Assembly (NCBI RefSeq): GCF_006265115.1
Contig: NZ_SMDR01000002.1
Location: forward strand, 557,743 to 621,742
From: Arenimonas terrae
Lineage (GTDB): Bacteria; Pseudomonadota; Gammaproteobacteria; Xanthomonadales; Xanthomonadaceae
Reading direction: 5' to 3'
DNA length: 64,000 bases
Shown: positions 36,633 to 47,010 of the stretch, in pieces
Layout of the letters: each line of letters opens with the position of its first letter
Numbering within the stretch: position 1 is the first letter of the stretch
The notes under the pieces: generated by a model
The model's input: only the letters and a program-made list of their open reading frames with translations
Told to the model about the DNA's origin: nothing
Databases searched by the model: none
Translations under genes and position numbers: made by a program

Positions 36633-37340
36633 GTGAAAGCACCGCCCCTGGCCCTGAGCCTCGACCTCGACGACACCCTCTGGCCGATCTGGCCCCTGAT
36701 CGAACGCGCCGAACTCGCGCTCGACGCCTTCCTGCGCGAGCACTGCCCGCGCACCGCGCAGAAGTACCCGGTGCACCGCATGCGCCGGCTGCGCGAGCAG
36801 ATCGCCACCGAGCACCCGCAGTTCGCCCACGACTTCACCCACCAGCGGCGCTTGTCCCTGCTGCGCGCGCTGGAGGACTGCGGCGACGAGGCGGCGCACG
36901 CCGATGCGGCGTTCGAGGCCTTCTACGCCACCCGCAACCAGGTCGAGTTCTACCCCGACGCGCTGCCGGCGCTGGAACGCCTGGCCGCGCGCCGGCCGGT
37001 GGCGGCGCTGACCAATGGCAATGCCGACCTGGCGCGCATCGGCATCCAGGCCCACTTCGTGCATTTCGTCAGCGCCCGCGAGCTGGGCGTGGCCAAACCC
37101 GACACGCCGATCTTCCACGCCACCTGCGAGCGCCTGGGCCTGGCGCCGGCCGACGTGCTGCACGTCGGCGACGACCCGCTGCTGGACGTGGTCGGCGCGC
37201 GCCGCGCCGGCATGCCCAGCTGCTGGATCAACCGCAAGAAGGAGCGCTGGCCCGCCGGCCTGCCGCGTCCGGACCTGGAATTCGCTACGCTTGCCGGCCT
37301 GGCCGACTGGCTGGACACCCACGACACGGAGACCCGATGA
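36633..37340 (+). CDS. HAD-superfamily phosphatase, YigB-like
   Basis: The 235-aa product begins from a GTG with ALSLDLDDTLWPIWP (motif I). Motif II is in VAALTNGNADL, the Lys in ELGVAKPDTPIFHATCERLG and motif IV in VLHVGDDPLLDVVGARRAGM. The layout and the YPD-type cap region match YigB-like phosphatases, one of which dephosphorylates FMN in Escherichia coli. The actual substrate is uncertain. The stop overlaps the aminopeptidase start by ATGA. Confidence 0.85.
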   Translation: MKAPPLALSLDLDDTLWPIWPLIERAELALDAFLREHCPRTAQKYPVHRMRRLREQIATEHPQFAHDFTHQRRLSLLRALEDCGDEAAHADAAFEAFYATRNQVEFYPDALPALERLAARRPVAALTNGNADLARIGIQAHFVHFVSARELGVAKPDTPIFHATCERLGLAPADVLHVGDDPLLDVVGARRAGMPSCWINRKKERWPAGLPRPDLEFATLAGLADWLDTHDTETR

Positions 37341-38728
37341 GCCTGCCGCCCTGCTTCGCCAGCCCCGATGCCGCCGCTGCGGCGCTGCCGCTGCGGCTGG
37401 TGGACCGCGCCGGGTACGCGGCGTGGCGGGACCAGCAGCCGGCGGCCGTGCAGGCCTGGCTCGCGGCGCACGATTTTTCCGGGCAGTCCGGCGCACCGCT
37501 GATGGTGCCGGGCGCCGACGGCCAGCCGTCGTATTTCCTGGCCGGCGTGTCCGATCCGAAGGATCCCCTGGCCCTGGCCCACCTGCCATCGATGCTGCCG
37601 CCCGGCAGCTACCGGCTGGCCGCCGAATCGCCGCTGGCGCTGGAAGCGGGCCAGGCCCTGCTCGGCTGGGGCTTGGGCGCCTACCGCTTCGACCGCTACC
37701 TCAAGCCCGCGCGTGCGCCGGCGCGCCTGGTCATCGACGACGCCAGCGCCGAAAACTCGGAAGCCTTCGCCCTGCTCAAGGCCGCCACCCTGGTGCGCGA
37801 CCTGGTCAACACGCCGACCGAACACATGGGCCCGACCGAACTCGAGGCCGTGGCCACGCGCCTGGCCCAGGCCTACGGCGGCAAGCTCGACGTGGTCAGC
37901 GGCGAAGCCCTGCTCAAGCAGAACTTCCCGGCCATCCACGCCGTCGGCCGCGCCAGCCACCGCGCGCCGCGCCTGATCGAGCTCACCTGGGGCGACGAAT
38001 CGCACCCGCGCCTGGCCATCGTCGGCAAAGGCGTGTGTTTCGACACCGGCGGCCTGGACATCAAGCCCGCCGACGGCATGCGCAACATGAAGAAGGACAT
38101 GGGCGGCGCCGCGCACGCGCTGGCCCTGGCCCAGCTGGTGATGGCGATGAAGCTGCCGGTGCGCCTGCAGCTGCTGGTGCCGGCGGTCGAGAACGCGATC
38201 GGCCCGGACGCCTTCCGCCCCGGCGAAGTGCTGGCCACGCGCCAGGGCCTGTCGGTGGAAGTGGACAACACCGACGCCGAAGGCCGCCTGATCCTGTGCG
38301 ACGCGCTCACCTACGCCGCCGAGGGCAAGCCGAGCCTGCTGCTGGATTTCGCCACGCTCACCGGCGCCGCGCGCATCGCCCTGGGCCCGGACCTGCCGGC
38401 GCTGTTCGCCAACGACGACAAACTGGCCGCCGACTATCTGGCCGCCGGCGAACGCGCCCGCGACCCGCTGTGGCGCATGCCGCTGTGGCGCCCCTACCTG
38501 AGCTACCTGCGCTCGGGCATCGCCGACCTGGCCAATTCGGGCGCTTCGCGCATGGCCGGCTGCATCACCGCCGCGGTCTACCTTGAGCGTTTCGTGCCCG
38601 ACAGCCAGCCCTGGGCGCATGTGGACGTGTATTCCTGGAACGACAGCGACCGCCCGGGCAAACCCGCCGGCGGCGAAGCCCAGGGCCTGCGCGCGGCCTG
38701 GGGCCTGCTCAAGGCCCGCTACAGCTGA
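37337..38728 (+). CDS. M17 leucyl aminopeptidase family protein
   Basis: The 463-aa product has the M17 catalytic core: GKGVCFDTGGLDIKP (Lys and Asp metal ligands, about residue 230), VPAVENAIGPDAFRPGEV and the signature VDNTDAEGRLIL (about 311-318). DFATLTGAARIALGP closes the active site. It cleaves N-terminal residues with two divalent metal ions and forms a hexamer in relatives. The N-terminal 150 residues are the less-conserved macro-like domain. It starts in the stop of the HAD gene, so both are co-translated. Confidence 0.93.
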   Translation: MSLPPCFASPDAAAAALPLRLVDRAGYAAWRDQQPAAVQAWLAAHDFSGQSGAPLMVPGADGQPSYFLAGVSDPKDPLALAHLPSMLPPGSYRLAAESPLALEAGQALLGWGLGAYRFDRYLKPARAPARLVIDDASAENSEAFALLKAATLVRDLVNTPTEHMGPTELEAVATRLAQAYGGKLDVVSGEALLKQNFPAIHAVGRASHRAPRLIELTWGDESHPRLAIVGKGVCFDTGGLDIKPADGMRNMKKDMGGAAHALALAQLVMAMKLPVRLQLLVPAVENAIGPDAFRPGEVLATRQGLSVEVDNTDAEGRLILCDALTYAAEGKPSLLLDFATLTGAARIALGPDLPALFANDDKLAADYLAAGERARDPLWRMPLWRPYLSYLRSGIADLANSGASRMAGCITAAVYLERFVPDSQPWAHVDVYSWNDSDRPGKPAGGEAQGLRAAWGLLKARYS

Positions 38729-38782
38729 GGCGCGGGCGCGGCCCGGCCTCCGGCGCGCGACGGCACATCCATTACCTGCCGA

Positions 38783-38817
38783 CGGCGCGGCTTCGATGAC
38801 AATCGTCAGCCGCGCCG
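38783..38817 (+). terminator. Hairpin after the aminopeptidase gene
   Basis: CGGCGCGGC and GCCGCGCCG form a perfect 9-bp stem with an inner GAC/GTC pair, in the 188-base gap before the ABC export operon. No T-run follows, so it is a rho-independent-like hairpin of uncertain strength. No other feature was seen in this gap. Confidence 0.45.
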
Positions 38818-38916
38818 GGTGATGGCGCGCACTGCCTGAAGAAAGTGCCTTCCAGCACCTTGGCCGCACCGGGTCGGTGGGTACACTGGCCGCCTTCCGG
38901 AAACCGCGCCGAGCCC

Positions 38917-40155
38917 ATGAACAACTCGCCCGACCTGCTCAACCAGCTCCGCATCGACCGCAGCGCCGCCCCGCCGCCGCGTCCGGCCGGCCGCGGCCCC
39001 TGGCCGGCGATCGCCGTCGCCGCCGTCGTGCTGGTCGCCGCCGGCGCCTGGTGGGCGCTGCGCGAGGAGCCGCTGGCGGTGAGGACCGCCGCCGCCCAGC
39101 CCGAGGCCGCCGGCACCGCCTCGGCCGGCACCTCGGTGCTCGACGCCTCCGGCTACGTCACCGCCCGCCGCATCGCCACCGTCTCGTCCAAGGTCACCGG
39201 CAAGGTGCTCGAGGTGCTGATCGAAGAAGGCCAGAAGGTGAAGGCCGGCGAAGTGCTCGCGCGCCTGGAGCCTACCGACGCCGACGCCCAGCGCGACCTG
39301 TCCGCCGCCCAGCTCGAGGCCGCGCGCAGCAACGTCACCGGCATCGCCGCCCAGCTCAAGCTCGCCGACCAGAACCTGGTGCGCATGCGCGACATGGCCG
39401 CGCGCAAGCTCGTCGCCACCGCCATGCTCGACCAGGCCCAGGCCGAACGCGACGCGCTCGCCGCCCAGCTGCAGAGCGCGCGCAGCAACCTGCAGGTCGC
39501 GGTCGAGGCGCTGGCGCTGTCGGACATCGGCGTGGACAACACCGTGGTGCGCGCGCCCTTCGACGGCGTGATCACGGTCAAGGCCGCGCAGCCGGGCGAG
39601 ATCATCTCGCCGATGTCGGCCGGCGGCGGTTTCACCCGCACCGGCATCGGCACGGTGGTGGACATGGACTCGCTGGAGATCCAGGTCGACGTCAACGAGG
39701 CCTTCATCGGCCGCGTGAAGCCCAAGCAGAAGGTCGAGGCCGTGCTCAACGCCTATCCCGACTGGCGCATCCCGGCCGAGGTGATCGCCATCGTGCCCAC
39801 CGCCGACCGCAGCAAGGCCACGGTGAAGGTGCGCATCGCCTTCAAGGAAAAGGACGAGCGCGTGGTGCCCGACATGGGCGTGCGCGTGTCCTTCCTGGAG
39901 GAAGCCAAGCCGGCCGAGGCCAACGCCCCGGCGATCACCGGCGTCACCGTTCCGAGCGAGGCGGTGGTGCAGCGCGAGGGCAAGACCGTCGCCTACGTGG
40001 TGCGCGACGGCCGCGCCAGCCTGCGCGAGATCGAAGCCGGCGACACCCGCGACGGCCAGCGCCGCATCCTGCGCGGCCTGGCGGTCGGCGAACAGGTGGT
40101 GCTGGCGCCGCCCGCCGAACTCGCCGACGGCGGCAAGGTCGCCGTCACGCCCTGA
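38917..40155 (+). CDS. HlyD/MacA-like periplasmic adaptor of an ABC export system
   Basis: The 412-aa product has an N-terminal membrane anchor (about residues 26-46), then a lipoyl-like domain (ARRIATVSSKVTGKVLEVLI), an alpha-helical hairpin, and a beta-barrel (VVRAPFDGVITVKAAQPGEI). It should bridge an inner-membrane transporter to an outer-membrane channel. The ATP-binding and two permease genes follow within 35, 10 and 11 bases. The substrate is unknown. Confidence 0.9.
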   Translation: MNNSPDLLNQLRIDRSAAPPPRPAGRGPWPAIAVAAVVLVAAGAWWALREEPLAVRTAAAQPEAAGTASAGTSVLDASGYVTARRIATVSSKVTGKVLEVLIEEGQKVKAGEVLARLEPTDADAQRDLSAAQLEAARSNVTGIAAQLKLADQNLVRMRDMAARKLVATAMLDQAQAERDALAAQLQSARSNLQVAVEALALSDIGVDNTVVRAPFDGVITVKAAQPGEIISPMSAGGGFTRTGIGTVVDMDSLEIQVDVNEAFIGRVKPKQKVEAVLNAYPDWRIPAEVIAIVPTADRSKATVKVRIAFKEKDERVVPDMGVRVSFLEEAKPAEANAPAITGVTVPSEAVVQREGKTVAYVVRDGRASLREIEAGDTRDGQRRILRGLAVGEQVVLAPPAELADGGKVAVTP

Positions 40156-40189
40156 ACTCCCCTTCCACGCGAACCCCACGAGGCACGCC

Positions 40190-40882
<693 letters not shown>

Positions 40883-40892
40883 GGACGCCGCC

Positions 40893-42056
40893 ATGACCCG
40901 CACCGGACTGGTACTCGCCAACCTCTTCCACCGCAAGGGACGCACGTGGCTGACGCTGCTGTCGGTCATCACGGCGTTCACGCTGTTCGGCCTGCTGCAG
41001 GCCGTGATCGTCGTGTTCAGCAGCGGCGCCGACTTCGTCGGCACCACCCGGCTGGTCACCCAGTCGCGCGTGTCCTTCACCAATTCGCTGCCGATGCGCA
41101 TGGTCCCGGAGATCGACGCGATCCCCGGCGTCGAGCGCGCCATGTACCAGCAGTGGTTCGGCGGCGTGAACAAGGCCGACAACACCGAGATCTTCACCTT
41201 CGCGGTCGACCCCGAGCGCCTGCATGAGGTCTACCCGGAGTGGGTGATGCCGGAGGAACACTGGCAGGCCTTCGCCCGCACCCGCACCGGCATCATCGTC
41301 GGCCGCCAGGTCGCCGACCGCACCGGCTGGAAGGTCGGCGACCGCATTCCGCTGGCCTCGAACATCTTCCCGCAGAAGAACGGCAGCAAGGACTGGGAGT
41401 TCGAGGTCGTCGGCATCTACGACGGCATCGACGAGCAGTGGCAGGGGCAGACCGGCGGCATGTACATCAACCATGCCTATTTCTCCGAAGCCTCGATGTT
41501 CGGCGGCGGGCTGGCCGGCATGTTCTCGCTCAAGATCGAGGACCCGGGCATGGCCGAGGCGATCGCCCAGACCATCGACAAGCGCTTCGAGAACACCGCC
41601 GACGAGACCCGCACGATGTCGGAGAAGGACTTCAACGTGAACTTCCTCAAGCAGCTGGGCGACATCGGCCTGATGCTGCGCTGGATCCTGTTCGCGGTGT
41701 TCTTCACCCTGCTTCTGGTGGTCGGCAACACGATGGCGCAGAGCGTGCGCGAGCGCGTGCCGCAGTTCGCCGTGCTCAAGACCCTGGGCTTCACCGACAA
41801 CGCCGTGCTGGGCTTCGTGCTGGCCGAGACGCTGGCGCTGTGCGCGATCGGCGGGCTGGTCGGGCTGGTGATCGCCTGGGTGCTGAGCCAGGGCATCACG
41901 CAGGCGGCCGGGGGTTTCCTGCCGCCGATCATCCTGACCGCCCAGGTCTGGATCGCCGGCCTGGTGGCGATCATCGTGCTGAGCCTCGCCGTCGGCCTGA
42001 TGCCGGCGCTGCGGGCGCGCCGGCTTCGCATCGTTGACGCCCTCGCGGGCCGCTGA
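40893..42056 (+). CDS. ABC transporter permease, FtsX/MacB-like (first)
   Basis: The 387-aa product has one N-terminal transmembrane helix, a large periplasmic domain (about residues 45-260) and three C-terminal helices, the MacB/DevC/FtsX pattern. The last region has VRERVPQFAVLKTLGFTDNA, a typical FtsX-like motif. It should pair with the second permease as a heterodimer. The substrate is not predictable. Confidence 0.9.
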   Translation: MTRTGLVLANLFHRKGRTWLTLLSVITAFTLFGLLQAVIVVFSSGADFVGTTRLVTQSRVSFTNSLPMRMVPEIDAIPGVERAMYQQWFGGVNKADNTEIFTFAVDPERLHEVYPEWVMPEEHWQAFARTRTGIIVGRQVADRTGWKVGDRIPLASNIFPQKNGSKDWEFEVVGIYDGIDEQWQGQTGGMYINHAYFSEASMFGGGLAGMFSLKIEDPGMAEAIAQTIDKRFENTADETRTMSEKDFNVNFLKQLGDIGLMLRWILFAVFFTLLLVVGNTMAQSVRERVPQFAVLKTLGFTDNAVLGFVLAETLALCAIGGLVGLVIAWVLSQGITQAAGGFLPPIILTAQVWIAGLVAIIVLSLAVGLMPALRARRLRIVDALAGR

Positions 42057-42067
42057 GGAGAACCGAC

Positions 42068-43252
42068 ATGATCAAGCAGATCCTCGCGATCACCGCCATG
42101 AACGTGCGGTCCATCCCCGAACGCTGGGGCCCGTCGCTGGTGATCGTCATCGGCCTGGCCGGCGTGGTGGCGGTGTTCACCGCGCTGCTGGCGATGGCCA
42201 ACGGCTTCTCGTCGACCCTGCAGTCGGCCGGCCGCGGCGACAACGCCATCGTGCTGCGCGGCCAGTCCGGCGCCGAGCTCAACTCCGGCTTCGGCGGCGA
42301 CAGCGTCCAGCTGATCAAGCTCGGTCCGGGCATCCGCAAGGGCCCCGACGGCGAGCCGCTGGCCGCCGGCGAGCTGATGGTGATCACCGAGCTGGGCCGC
42401 AAGGACGATCCCGCCGCCGTCGCCAACGTGACCCTGCGCGGCGTCGAGCCGGCCTCGTTCGCGATCCGCCCGCAGCTGAAGATCACCGCGGGCCGGACCT
42501 TCGCGCCGGGCAAGCGCGAGGTGATCGTCGGCAACGGCGTCGCCGGCCAGTTCGCCGGCACCGCGCTCGGCGACACCCTGCGCATGCGCGGCTCGGACTG
42601 GACCATCGTCGGCCACTTCACCGCCGGCGACGCCAACGACAGCGAGGTCTGGGTCGACCTGGGCACCGCGCAGTCGGCGTTCAACCGCGGCAATGCGGTC
42701 AGCGCCGTGCGGGTCGGCCTGGAGTCGCCGGCCGCGATCGCCACGCTGCGCGCGGCCCTGGCGGCCGATCCGCGGCTCGCCGTGGACGTGACCGAAGAAC
42801 AGGCCTACTACAGCGCCCAGACCAAGGGCGTTCGGCAGACGATCGAGGGCCTGGCCTTCGTGGTCACCTTCATCATGGGCCTGGGCGCGATCTTCGCCGC
42901 ACTCAACACCATGTATGCGGCGGTGTCCACGCGCACCCGCGAGATCGCCACGCTGCGCGCGATCGGATTCGGCGGCATGCCGGTGCTGGCTTCGGTGATG
43001 GTGGAAGCCGTGCTGCTGTCGCTGGTCGGCGGCGTGATCGGCGCCATCGCGGCCTACGTCCTGTTCAACGGGCTGTCGGTGTCGACCCTGAGCCAGGCCA
43101 GCTTCACCCAGGTGGTGTTCGAGTTCGCGGTGACGCCGTCCCTGGTCGTGACCGGCCTGGTGATCGCCATGATCATCGGCTTCATCGGCGGCCTGCTGCC
43201 GGCGATCCGCGCCGCGCGCATGCAGGTCACGACGGCGCTGCGCACGCAGTGA
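42068..43252 (+). CDS. ABC transporter permease, FtsX/MacB-like (second)
   Basis: The 394-aa product has the same MacB-like layout as the first permease: one N-terminal helix, a periplasmic domain, and three C-terminal helices with TRTREIATLRAIGFGGMPVL. It ends 9 bases before a strong hairpin that closes the operon. The two permeases are distinct in sequence, so this is an asymmetric transporter like DevBCA. Confidence 0.9.
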   Translation: MIKQILAITAMNVRSIPERWGPSLVIVIGLAGVVAVFTALLAMANGFSSTLQSAGRGDNAIVLRGQSGAELNSGFGGDSVQLIKLGPGIRKGPDGEPLAAGELMVITELGRKDDPAAVANVTLRGVEPASFAIRPQLKITAGRTFAPGKREVIVGNGVAGQFAGTALGDTLRMRGSDWTIVGHFTAGDANDSEVWVDLGTAQSAFNRGNAVSAVRVGLESPAAIATLRAALAADPRLAVDVTEEQAYYSAQTKGVRQTIEGLAFVVTFIMGLGAIFAALNTMYAAVSTRTREIATLRAIGFGGMPVLASVMVEAVLLSLVGGVIGAIAAYVLFNGLSVSTLSQASFTQVVFEFAVTPSLVVTGLVIAMIIGFIGGLLPAIRAARMQVTTALRTQ

Positions 43253-43261
43253 TCCGTCCCG

Positions 43262-43289
43262 GACGGACGCGGCCGGCGCCGCGTCCGTC
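43262..43289 (+). terminator. Strong GC hairpin after the ABC operon
   Basis: GACGGACGCGGC-CGGC-GCCGCGTCCGTC is a perfect 12-bp stem with a four-base loop, nine bases after the permease stop. The T-tract is missing, but the stem is long enough to cause pausing or protect the 3' end of the mRNA. Confidence 0.6.
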
Positions 43290-43379
43290 ACCCTCCGCCC
43301 CCGGGCAAATGCCGCCGCTCAGCGTTCCAGGCATGGAACCGGCGCCGGGGGGATAATCGCGGCCCGACCCGGAGCCGCC

Positions 43380-44363
43380 GTGCAGACCGTCCCCGCCCCC
43401 GCCATCCACCGCAAGGGCCTGAGCGCCGCGATCGCGTCCTACGTGCTGTGGGGCGTGTTCCCGCTGTACTGGTACCTGCTCAAGCACGTGCCCTCGCTGC
43501 AGATCATCGCCCACCGCATCGTCTGGTGCGCCGTGTTCGTGGTCGGCTACCTGCTGCTGCGCGAAGGCACGGCCTGGCTGCGCGAATCGCTGGCGCGGCC
43601 GAAGGTCGGCCGCCTGCTGGTGGCCAGCAGCCTGCTGATCAGCTTCAACTGGGGCATCTACATCTGGGCGGTGACGAACGGCCGCGTGATCGAGGCCAGC
43701 CTCGGCTATTTCATCAACCCCCTGGTGAACGTGCTGCTGGGCGTGCTGGTGCTGCGCGAACGCCTGAACCGCGCGCAGTGGACCGCGGTGGCGATCGCCG
43801 CCGCCGGCGTGCTGTGGCTGGCGGTGCAACACGGGCAGCCGCCCTGGGTGTCGCTGGCGCTGGCCTTCAGCTTCGCCATCTACGGCCTGATCCGGAAGAC
43901 CGCGAACGTGGACGCGATCCCCGGCCTGGCGATCGAGAGCCTGATCCTGCTGGTGCCGGCGGTGGCGTGGCTGGCGTGGGCGCAGGTGCAGGGTGTGGGC
44001 GCGTTCGGGAATGGAACGTGGGGCAGCGATGCGCTCCTGGTTTTCGGCGGGGCCCTGACGGCGCTGCCGCTCATCGGTTTCGCCTACGGCGCGCGCCGCA
44101 TCCCCTATTCCCTGGTCGGCATCCTGCAGTACATCGCGCCGACCCTGCAGCTGCTCAGCGGCGTGCTGCTGCTGGGCGAAACCTTCAGCGGCGTGCAGGC
44201 GGTCGGCTTCGGCGCCATCTGGTTCGCGCTGGCGATCTACGCGCTCGACGGCTGGTGGCGTTCGCGCCAGCAGCCGATGCTGGCCGCGAACGAACACTGC
44301 GACGAACAGGTGCCGCCCTGCGACGGCGCCACCCCGCCCAAGGAAGACGGCCGCCCGGCCTGA
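43380..44363 (+). CDS. rarD: RarD-type EamA transporter
   Basis: The 327-aa product from a GTG has about ten transmembrane helices. It matches RarD: GLSAAIASYVLWGVFPLYWY, ISFNWGIYIWAVTNGRVIEA, GYFINPLVNVLLGVL and YIAPTLQLLSGVLLLGE. RarD is a DMT-family protein linked to chloramphenicol sensitivity in other bacteria; its natural substrate is not known. It follows the ABC operon, probably with its own promoter, and precedes the molybdenum-enzyme locus. Confidence 0.92.
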   Translation: MQTVPAPAIHRKGLSAAIASYVLWGVFPLYWYLLKHVPSLQIIAHRIVWCAVFVVGYLLLREGTAWLRESLARPKVGRLLVASSLLISFNWGIYIWAVTNGRVIEASLGYFINPLVNVLLGVLVLRERLNRAQWTAVAIAAAGVLWLAVQHGQPPWVSLALAFSFAIYGLIRKTANVDAIPGLAIESLILLVPAVAWLAWAQVQGVGAFGNGTWGSDALLVFGGALTALPLIGFAYGARRIPYSLVGILQYIAPTLQLLSGVLLLGETFSGVQAVGFGAIWFALAIYALDGWWRSRQQPMLAANEHCDEQVPPCDGATPPKEDGRPA

Positions 44364-44406
44364 GCGGGCTTGCCGGCCCTCCGGCGCCATGCGCTAATCG
44401 GGGCAC

Positions 44407-44841
44407 ATGTCGACCGCCGACACCTTCGCCGCCCTCTACCGCGAGCTCGTGCTCGAGCACGGCCGCGCGCCGCGCCACGGCGGCGAGCTCGAGGCGCCGA
44501 GCCATCGCGCCGAAGCCAGCAACCCGCTCTGCGGCGACCGCATCGTGTTGACGCTGCAGCTGGACGGCGACGGCCGCATCGCGCGCCTGCAGCACCGGAC
44601 CGAAGGCTGCCTGCTCTGCACCGCCTCCGCATCCCTGATGGCCTGCGACGTGCCCGGCCGCGACGCCGACGGCATCGGCGCGCGCCTGGCGGCGCTGCGC
44701 GCGGGCGTCAGCACCGGCGAAGCCGCCGGTCTCGACGACCTGGGCGCCCTGGCCGGCGTGTCCGCGCACCCGGCCCGGCACCGCTGCGTGCTGCTGCCCT
44801 GGGAGGCCCTGGTCTCGGCGCTTTCGGAGGCACCGCGATGA
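44407..44841 (+). CDS. SufU/IscU-like Fe-S scaffold protein
   Basis: The 144-aa product has the SufU layout: LYRELVLEHGRAPRHGGEL, NPLCGDRIVLTL (first Cys and Asp), EGCLLCTASASLM (second Cys, CxxCxAS type) and RHRCVLLPWEAL (third Cys). SufU proteins carry or transfer sulfur/Fe-S clusters. It overlaps xdhC by ATGA. The neighbouring [2Fe-2S] subunit of the molybdenum enzyme is a possible client, but this is inference. No other suf genes are near. Confidence 0.82.
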   Translation: MSTADTFAALYRELVLEHGRAPRHGGELEAPSHRAEASNPLCGDRIVLTLQLDGDGRIARLQHRTEGCLLCTASASLMACDVPGRDADGIGARLAALRAGVSTGEAAGLDDLGALAGVSAHPARHRCVLLPWEALVSALSEAPR

Positions 44842-45851
44842 GCGCTGGCGGCAACCGCGGCGTGCTCGAACGCGCCCGTGCGCTGCGCCACGAGGGCCGC
44901 CATTTTGCGCTCGCGCTGGTCACCGACAGCGAGGGCTCGACCTACCGCAAACCCGGCGCGCTCGCCGTAGTCGCCGAGGACGGGCAGCGCCAGGGCACGC
45001 TCTCGGGCGGCTGCCTGGAGCCGGCGCTTGAACAGCTCGCCCAGCGGGCGATGGCCTCGGGCCGCGCCGAAGCCGCGGTGTTCGACACCTTGGGCGACGA
45101 CGACCTGCTGTTCGGTTCGGGGTCCGGCTGCCGCGGCCGCATGCGCGTGCTGGCCTGGCCAGTGCCCGCGGATGCGCCGCAGGCCCTGCTCGACCTGCTG
45201 CTGGCCGCGCAGGCCGCAGGGCATGACGTCGAGCTGGCCGTGTCCGTCGACGCGGCCCGCCCCGGCGATGCCTGGGCCTGGTCCGACGGGCAGCACGCCA
45301 GGCTCGGCACCTCGATCCCCGACGCGGCGGCGAGCTGGCCGCACGGCCTGCACGAAAACGCCGGCCATCCGCTCGCCCGTCTGCGCATCCGCGCCGCGCC
45401 GCGACTGATGCTGATCGGCGGCGGCCCGGAAGCGCCGCCGCTGCTGCGCCTGGCCGCCACCCTGGGCTGGGCGGCTACGGTGGCCGACCACCGCGAAGGC
45501 CTGCTCGATCCCCAGCGCCTGGCCGATGCCGACCGCCGCCTGCACGCGCGCGCCGCCGCCGCGCTGGCGGAAGGCCCGGCCCCCGACGCCGTGCTGGTGA
45601 TGACCCACCAGGCCAGCGCCGACCTTGAGGCGCTGCGCGCGCTGGCGACGATGCCGGTGCCCTACGTCGGCCTGCTCGGCCCGCCGGCGCGCCGCGACGA
45701 ACTGCTGGCCCTGCTCGAACCCGCCGGTCGCGACGCGCTGCGGGCGCGCCTGCGCGCACCGGTCGGCCTGCCGCTCGGCGGCGAAGGCCCGGAAGCGATC
45801 GCGCTGGCCATCGCCGCCGACCTGCAGCGTTTTTTCCACGCGCCCGGATGA
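44838..45851 (+). CDS. XdhC/CoxI-family molybdoenzyme maturation protein
   Basis: The 337-aa product has the two XdhC parts: an N-terminal domain (ALVTDSEGSTYRKPGALAVV, SGGCLEPALEQLAQ) and a C-terminal Rossmann domain (LMLIGGGPEAPPLLRLA, then VADHREGLL). In relatives it binds molybdenum cofactor, promotes its sulfuration and inserts it into xanthine dehydrogenase-type enzymes. It overlaps both neighbours by ATGA, so sufU-like, xdhC and mocA are one translational unit. Confidence 0.9.
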   Translation: MSAGGNRGVLERARALRHEGRHFALALVTDSEGSTYRKPGALAVVAEDGQRQGTLSGGCLEPALEQLAQRAMASGRAEAAVFDTLGDDDLLFGSGSGCRGRMRVLAWPVPADAPQALLDLLLAAQAAGHDVELAVSVDAARPGDAWAWSDGQHARLGTSIPDAAASWPHGLHENAGHPLARLRIRAAPRLMLIGGGPEAPPLLRLAATLGWAATVADHREGLLDPQRLADADRRLHARAAAALAEGPAPDAVLVMTHQASADLEALRALATMPVPYVGLLGPPARRDELLALLEPAGRDALRARLRAPVGLPLGGEGPEAIALAIAADLQRFFHAPG

Positions 45852-46459
45852 GCGCGCCGCGGCACGCGCTGGTGCTGCTCGCGGCCGGCGGTTCGCGCCG
45901 CCTGGGCCAGCCGAAGCAGCTGCTCGTGTTCGAGGGCGAATCCCTGGTGCAACGCGCCGCCCGGCTCGGGCTGGCGACCGCGCCCGCCTGCGCCCTGCTG
46001 GTGCTGGGCGCACAGTCGCAGGCCGTGCAGGCGGCGACGGCCGGCCTGCCCCTGCAGCGGGTGGACTGCCTGGACTGGACCGCTGGCCTGGGCGCCTCGC
46101 TGCGCGCCGGCCTGGCCGCGGTGCCGGACGACTGCGACGGCGCCCTGGTGCTGCTCTGCGACCAGCCCGCCCTCGACATCCCCCACCTGCAGGCCCTGGT
46201 CACCGCCTGGCGCGCCGCCCCGGACCGCGCCGCGGCCAGCGCCTACGCCGGCGTTCTGGGCGTGCCGGCCCTGCTGCCGCGCGCCTGGTTCGGGGCCCTC
46301 TCCTTCGACGGCGACCGCGGCGCCCGCGGCCTGCTGCGCGAACGGGCAGCGCGGGTGACGGCCGTCGCCGCGCCCGGGCTTTCACAGGACATCGACCGCC
46401 CCGCCGACCTGGCCGCCTTCCCCGAAGGTGGGATTGGAAGTGAAAAAAAGCAGGAGTAG
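45848..46459 (+). CDS. mocA: Molybdenum cofactor cytidylyltransferase (MocA-like)
   Basis: The 203-aa product is a MobA-like nucleotidyltransferase. It has [20 protein letters not shown] (nucleotide-binding loop with its Lys), [15 protein letters not shown] and [15 protein letters not shown]. It should join CTP to molybdopterin, giving MCD, used by xanthine-dehydrogenase-family enzymes. This fits the downstream enzyme. The last residues (SEKKQE) are not conserved. Confidence 0.85.
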   Translation: MSAPRHALVLLAAGGSRRLGQPKQLLVFEGESLVQRAARLGLATAPACALLVLGAQSQAVQAATAGLPLQRVDCLDWTAGLGASLRAGLAAVPDDCDGALVLLCDQPALDIPHLQALVTAWRAAPDRAAASAYAGVLGVPALLPRAWFGALSFDGDRGARGLLRERAARVTAVAAPGLSQDIDRPADLAAFPEGGIGSEKKQE

Positions 46460-46496
46460 TCTCGGGACCTTGCCCAGCCGCCGCCAGGGAGACCCC

Positions 46497-46952
46497 ATGA
46501 AGCTTTCCGTCAACGGAACAGAACACGAGGTCGACGCGCCGCAGGACATGCCCCTGCTCTGGGTCCTGCGCGACCTGATGGGACTGACCGGCACCAAGTT
46601 CGGCTGCGGCATCGCGCAATGCGGCGCCTGCACCGTGCACGTGGACGGCGCGCCGCTGCGCAGCTGCGTGACGCCGGCCAGCGCGGTCGCCGGCAAGGCC
46701 ATCACCACCATCGAAGGCCTGTCGGCCGACGGCAGCCATCCGGTGCAGAAGGCCTGGGCCGAGCTCGACGTCGTGCAGTGCGGCTACTGCCAGTCCGGCC
46801 AGATCATGGCCGCGGCGGCCCTGCTCACCGTCGTCAACAATCCCGACGACGCCCAGATCGACGCCGCGCTCAGCGGCAACCTCTGCCGCTGCGGCACCTA
46901 CCCGCGCATCCGCGCGGCCGTGCACCGCGCCGCCGAGATCGCCAAGACCTGA
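46497..46952 (+). CDS. Molybdenum hydroxylase [2Fe-2S] subunit (IorA/CoxS-like)
   Basis: The 151-aa product has both [2Fe-2S] clusters: [17 protein letters not shown], with a further Cys in RSCVTPA, for the plant-ferredoxin-type cluster, then [12 protein letters not shown] and [12 protein letters not shown] for the second. It transfers electrons out of the molybdenum active site. The start codon is preceded by AGGGAGACCCC. The large subunit follows. Confidence 0.92.
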   Translation: MKLSVNGTEHEVDAPQDMPLLWVLRDLMGLTGTKFGCGIAQCGACTVHVDGAPLRSCVTPASAVAGKAITTIEGLSADGSHPVQKAWAELDVVQCGYCQSGQIMAAAALLTVVNNPDDAQIDAALSGNLCRCGTYPRIRAAVHRAAEIAKT

Positions 46953-47010
46953 CATCCGCACGCCCGCGCAGGCCGCGGGCGTCGACATTTCCGCTGCACG
47001 GAGGTCCACC

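Noticed and set aside
10451-38780. The short word CCATTACCT found at three places as a possible dispersed repeat
   Set aside because: It is only 9-10 bases, lies partly inside a coding region, and has no common flanks.
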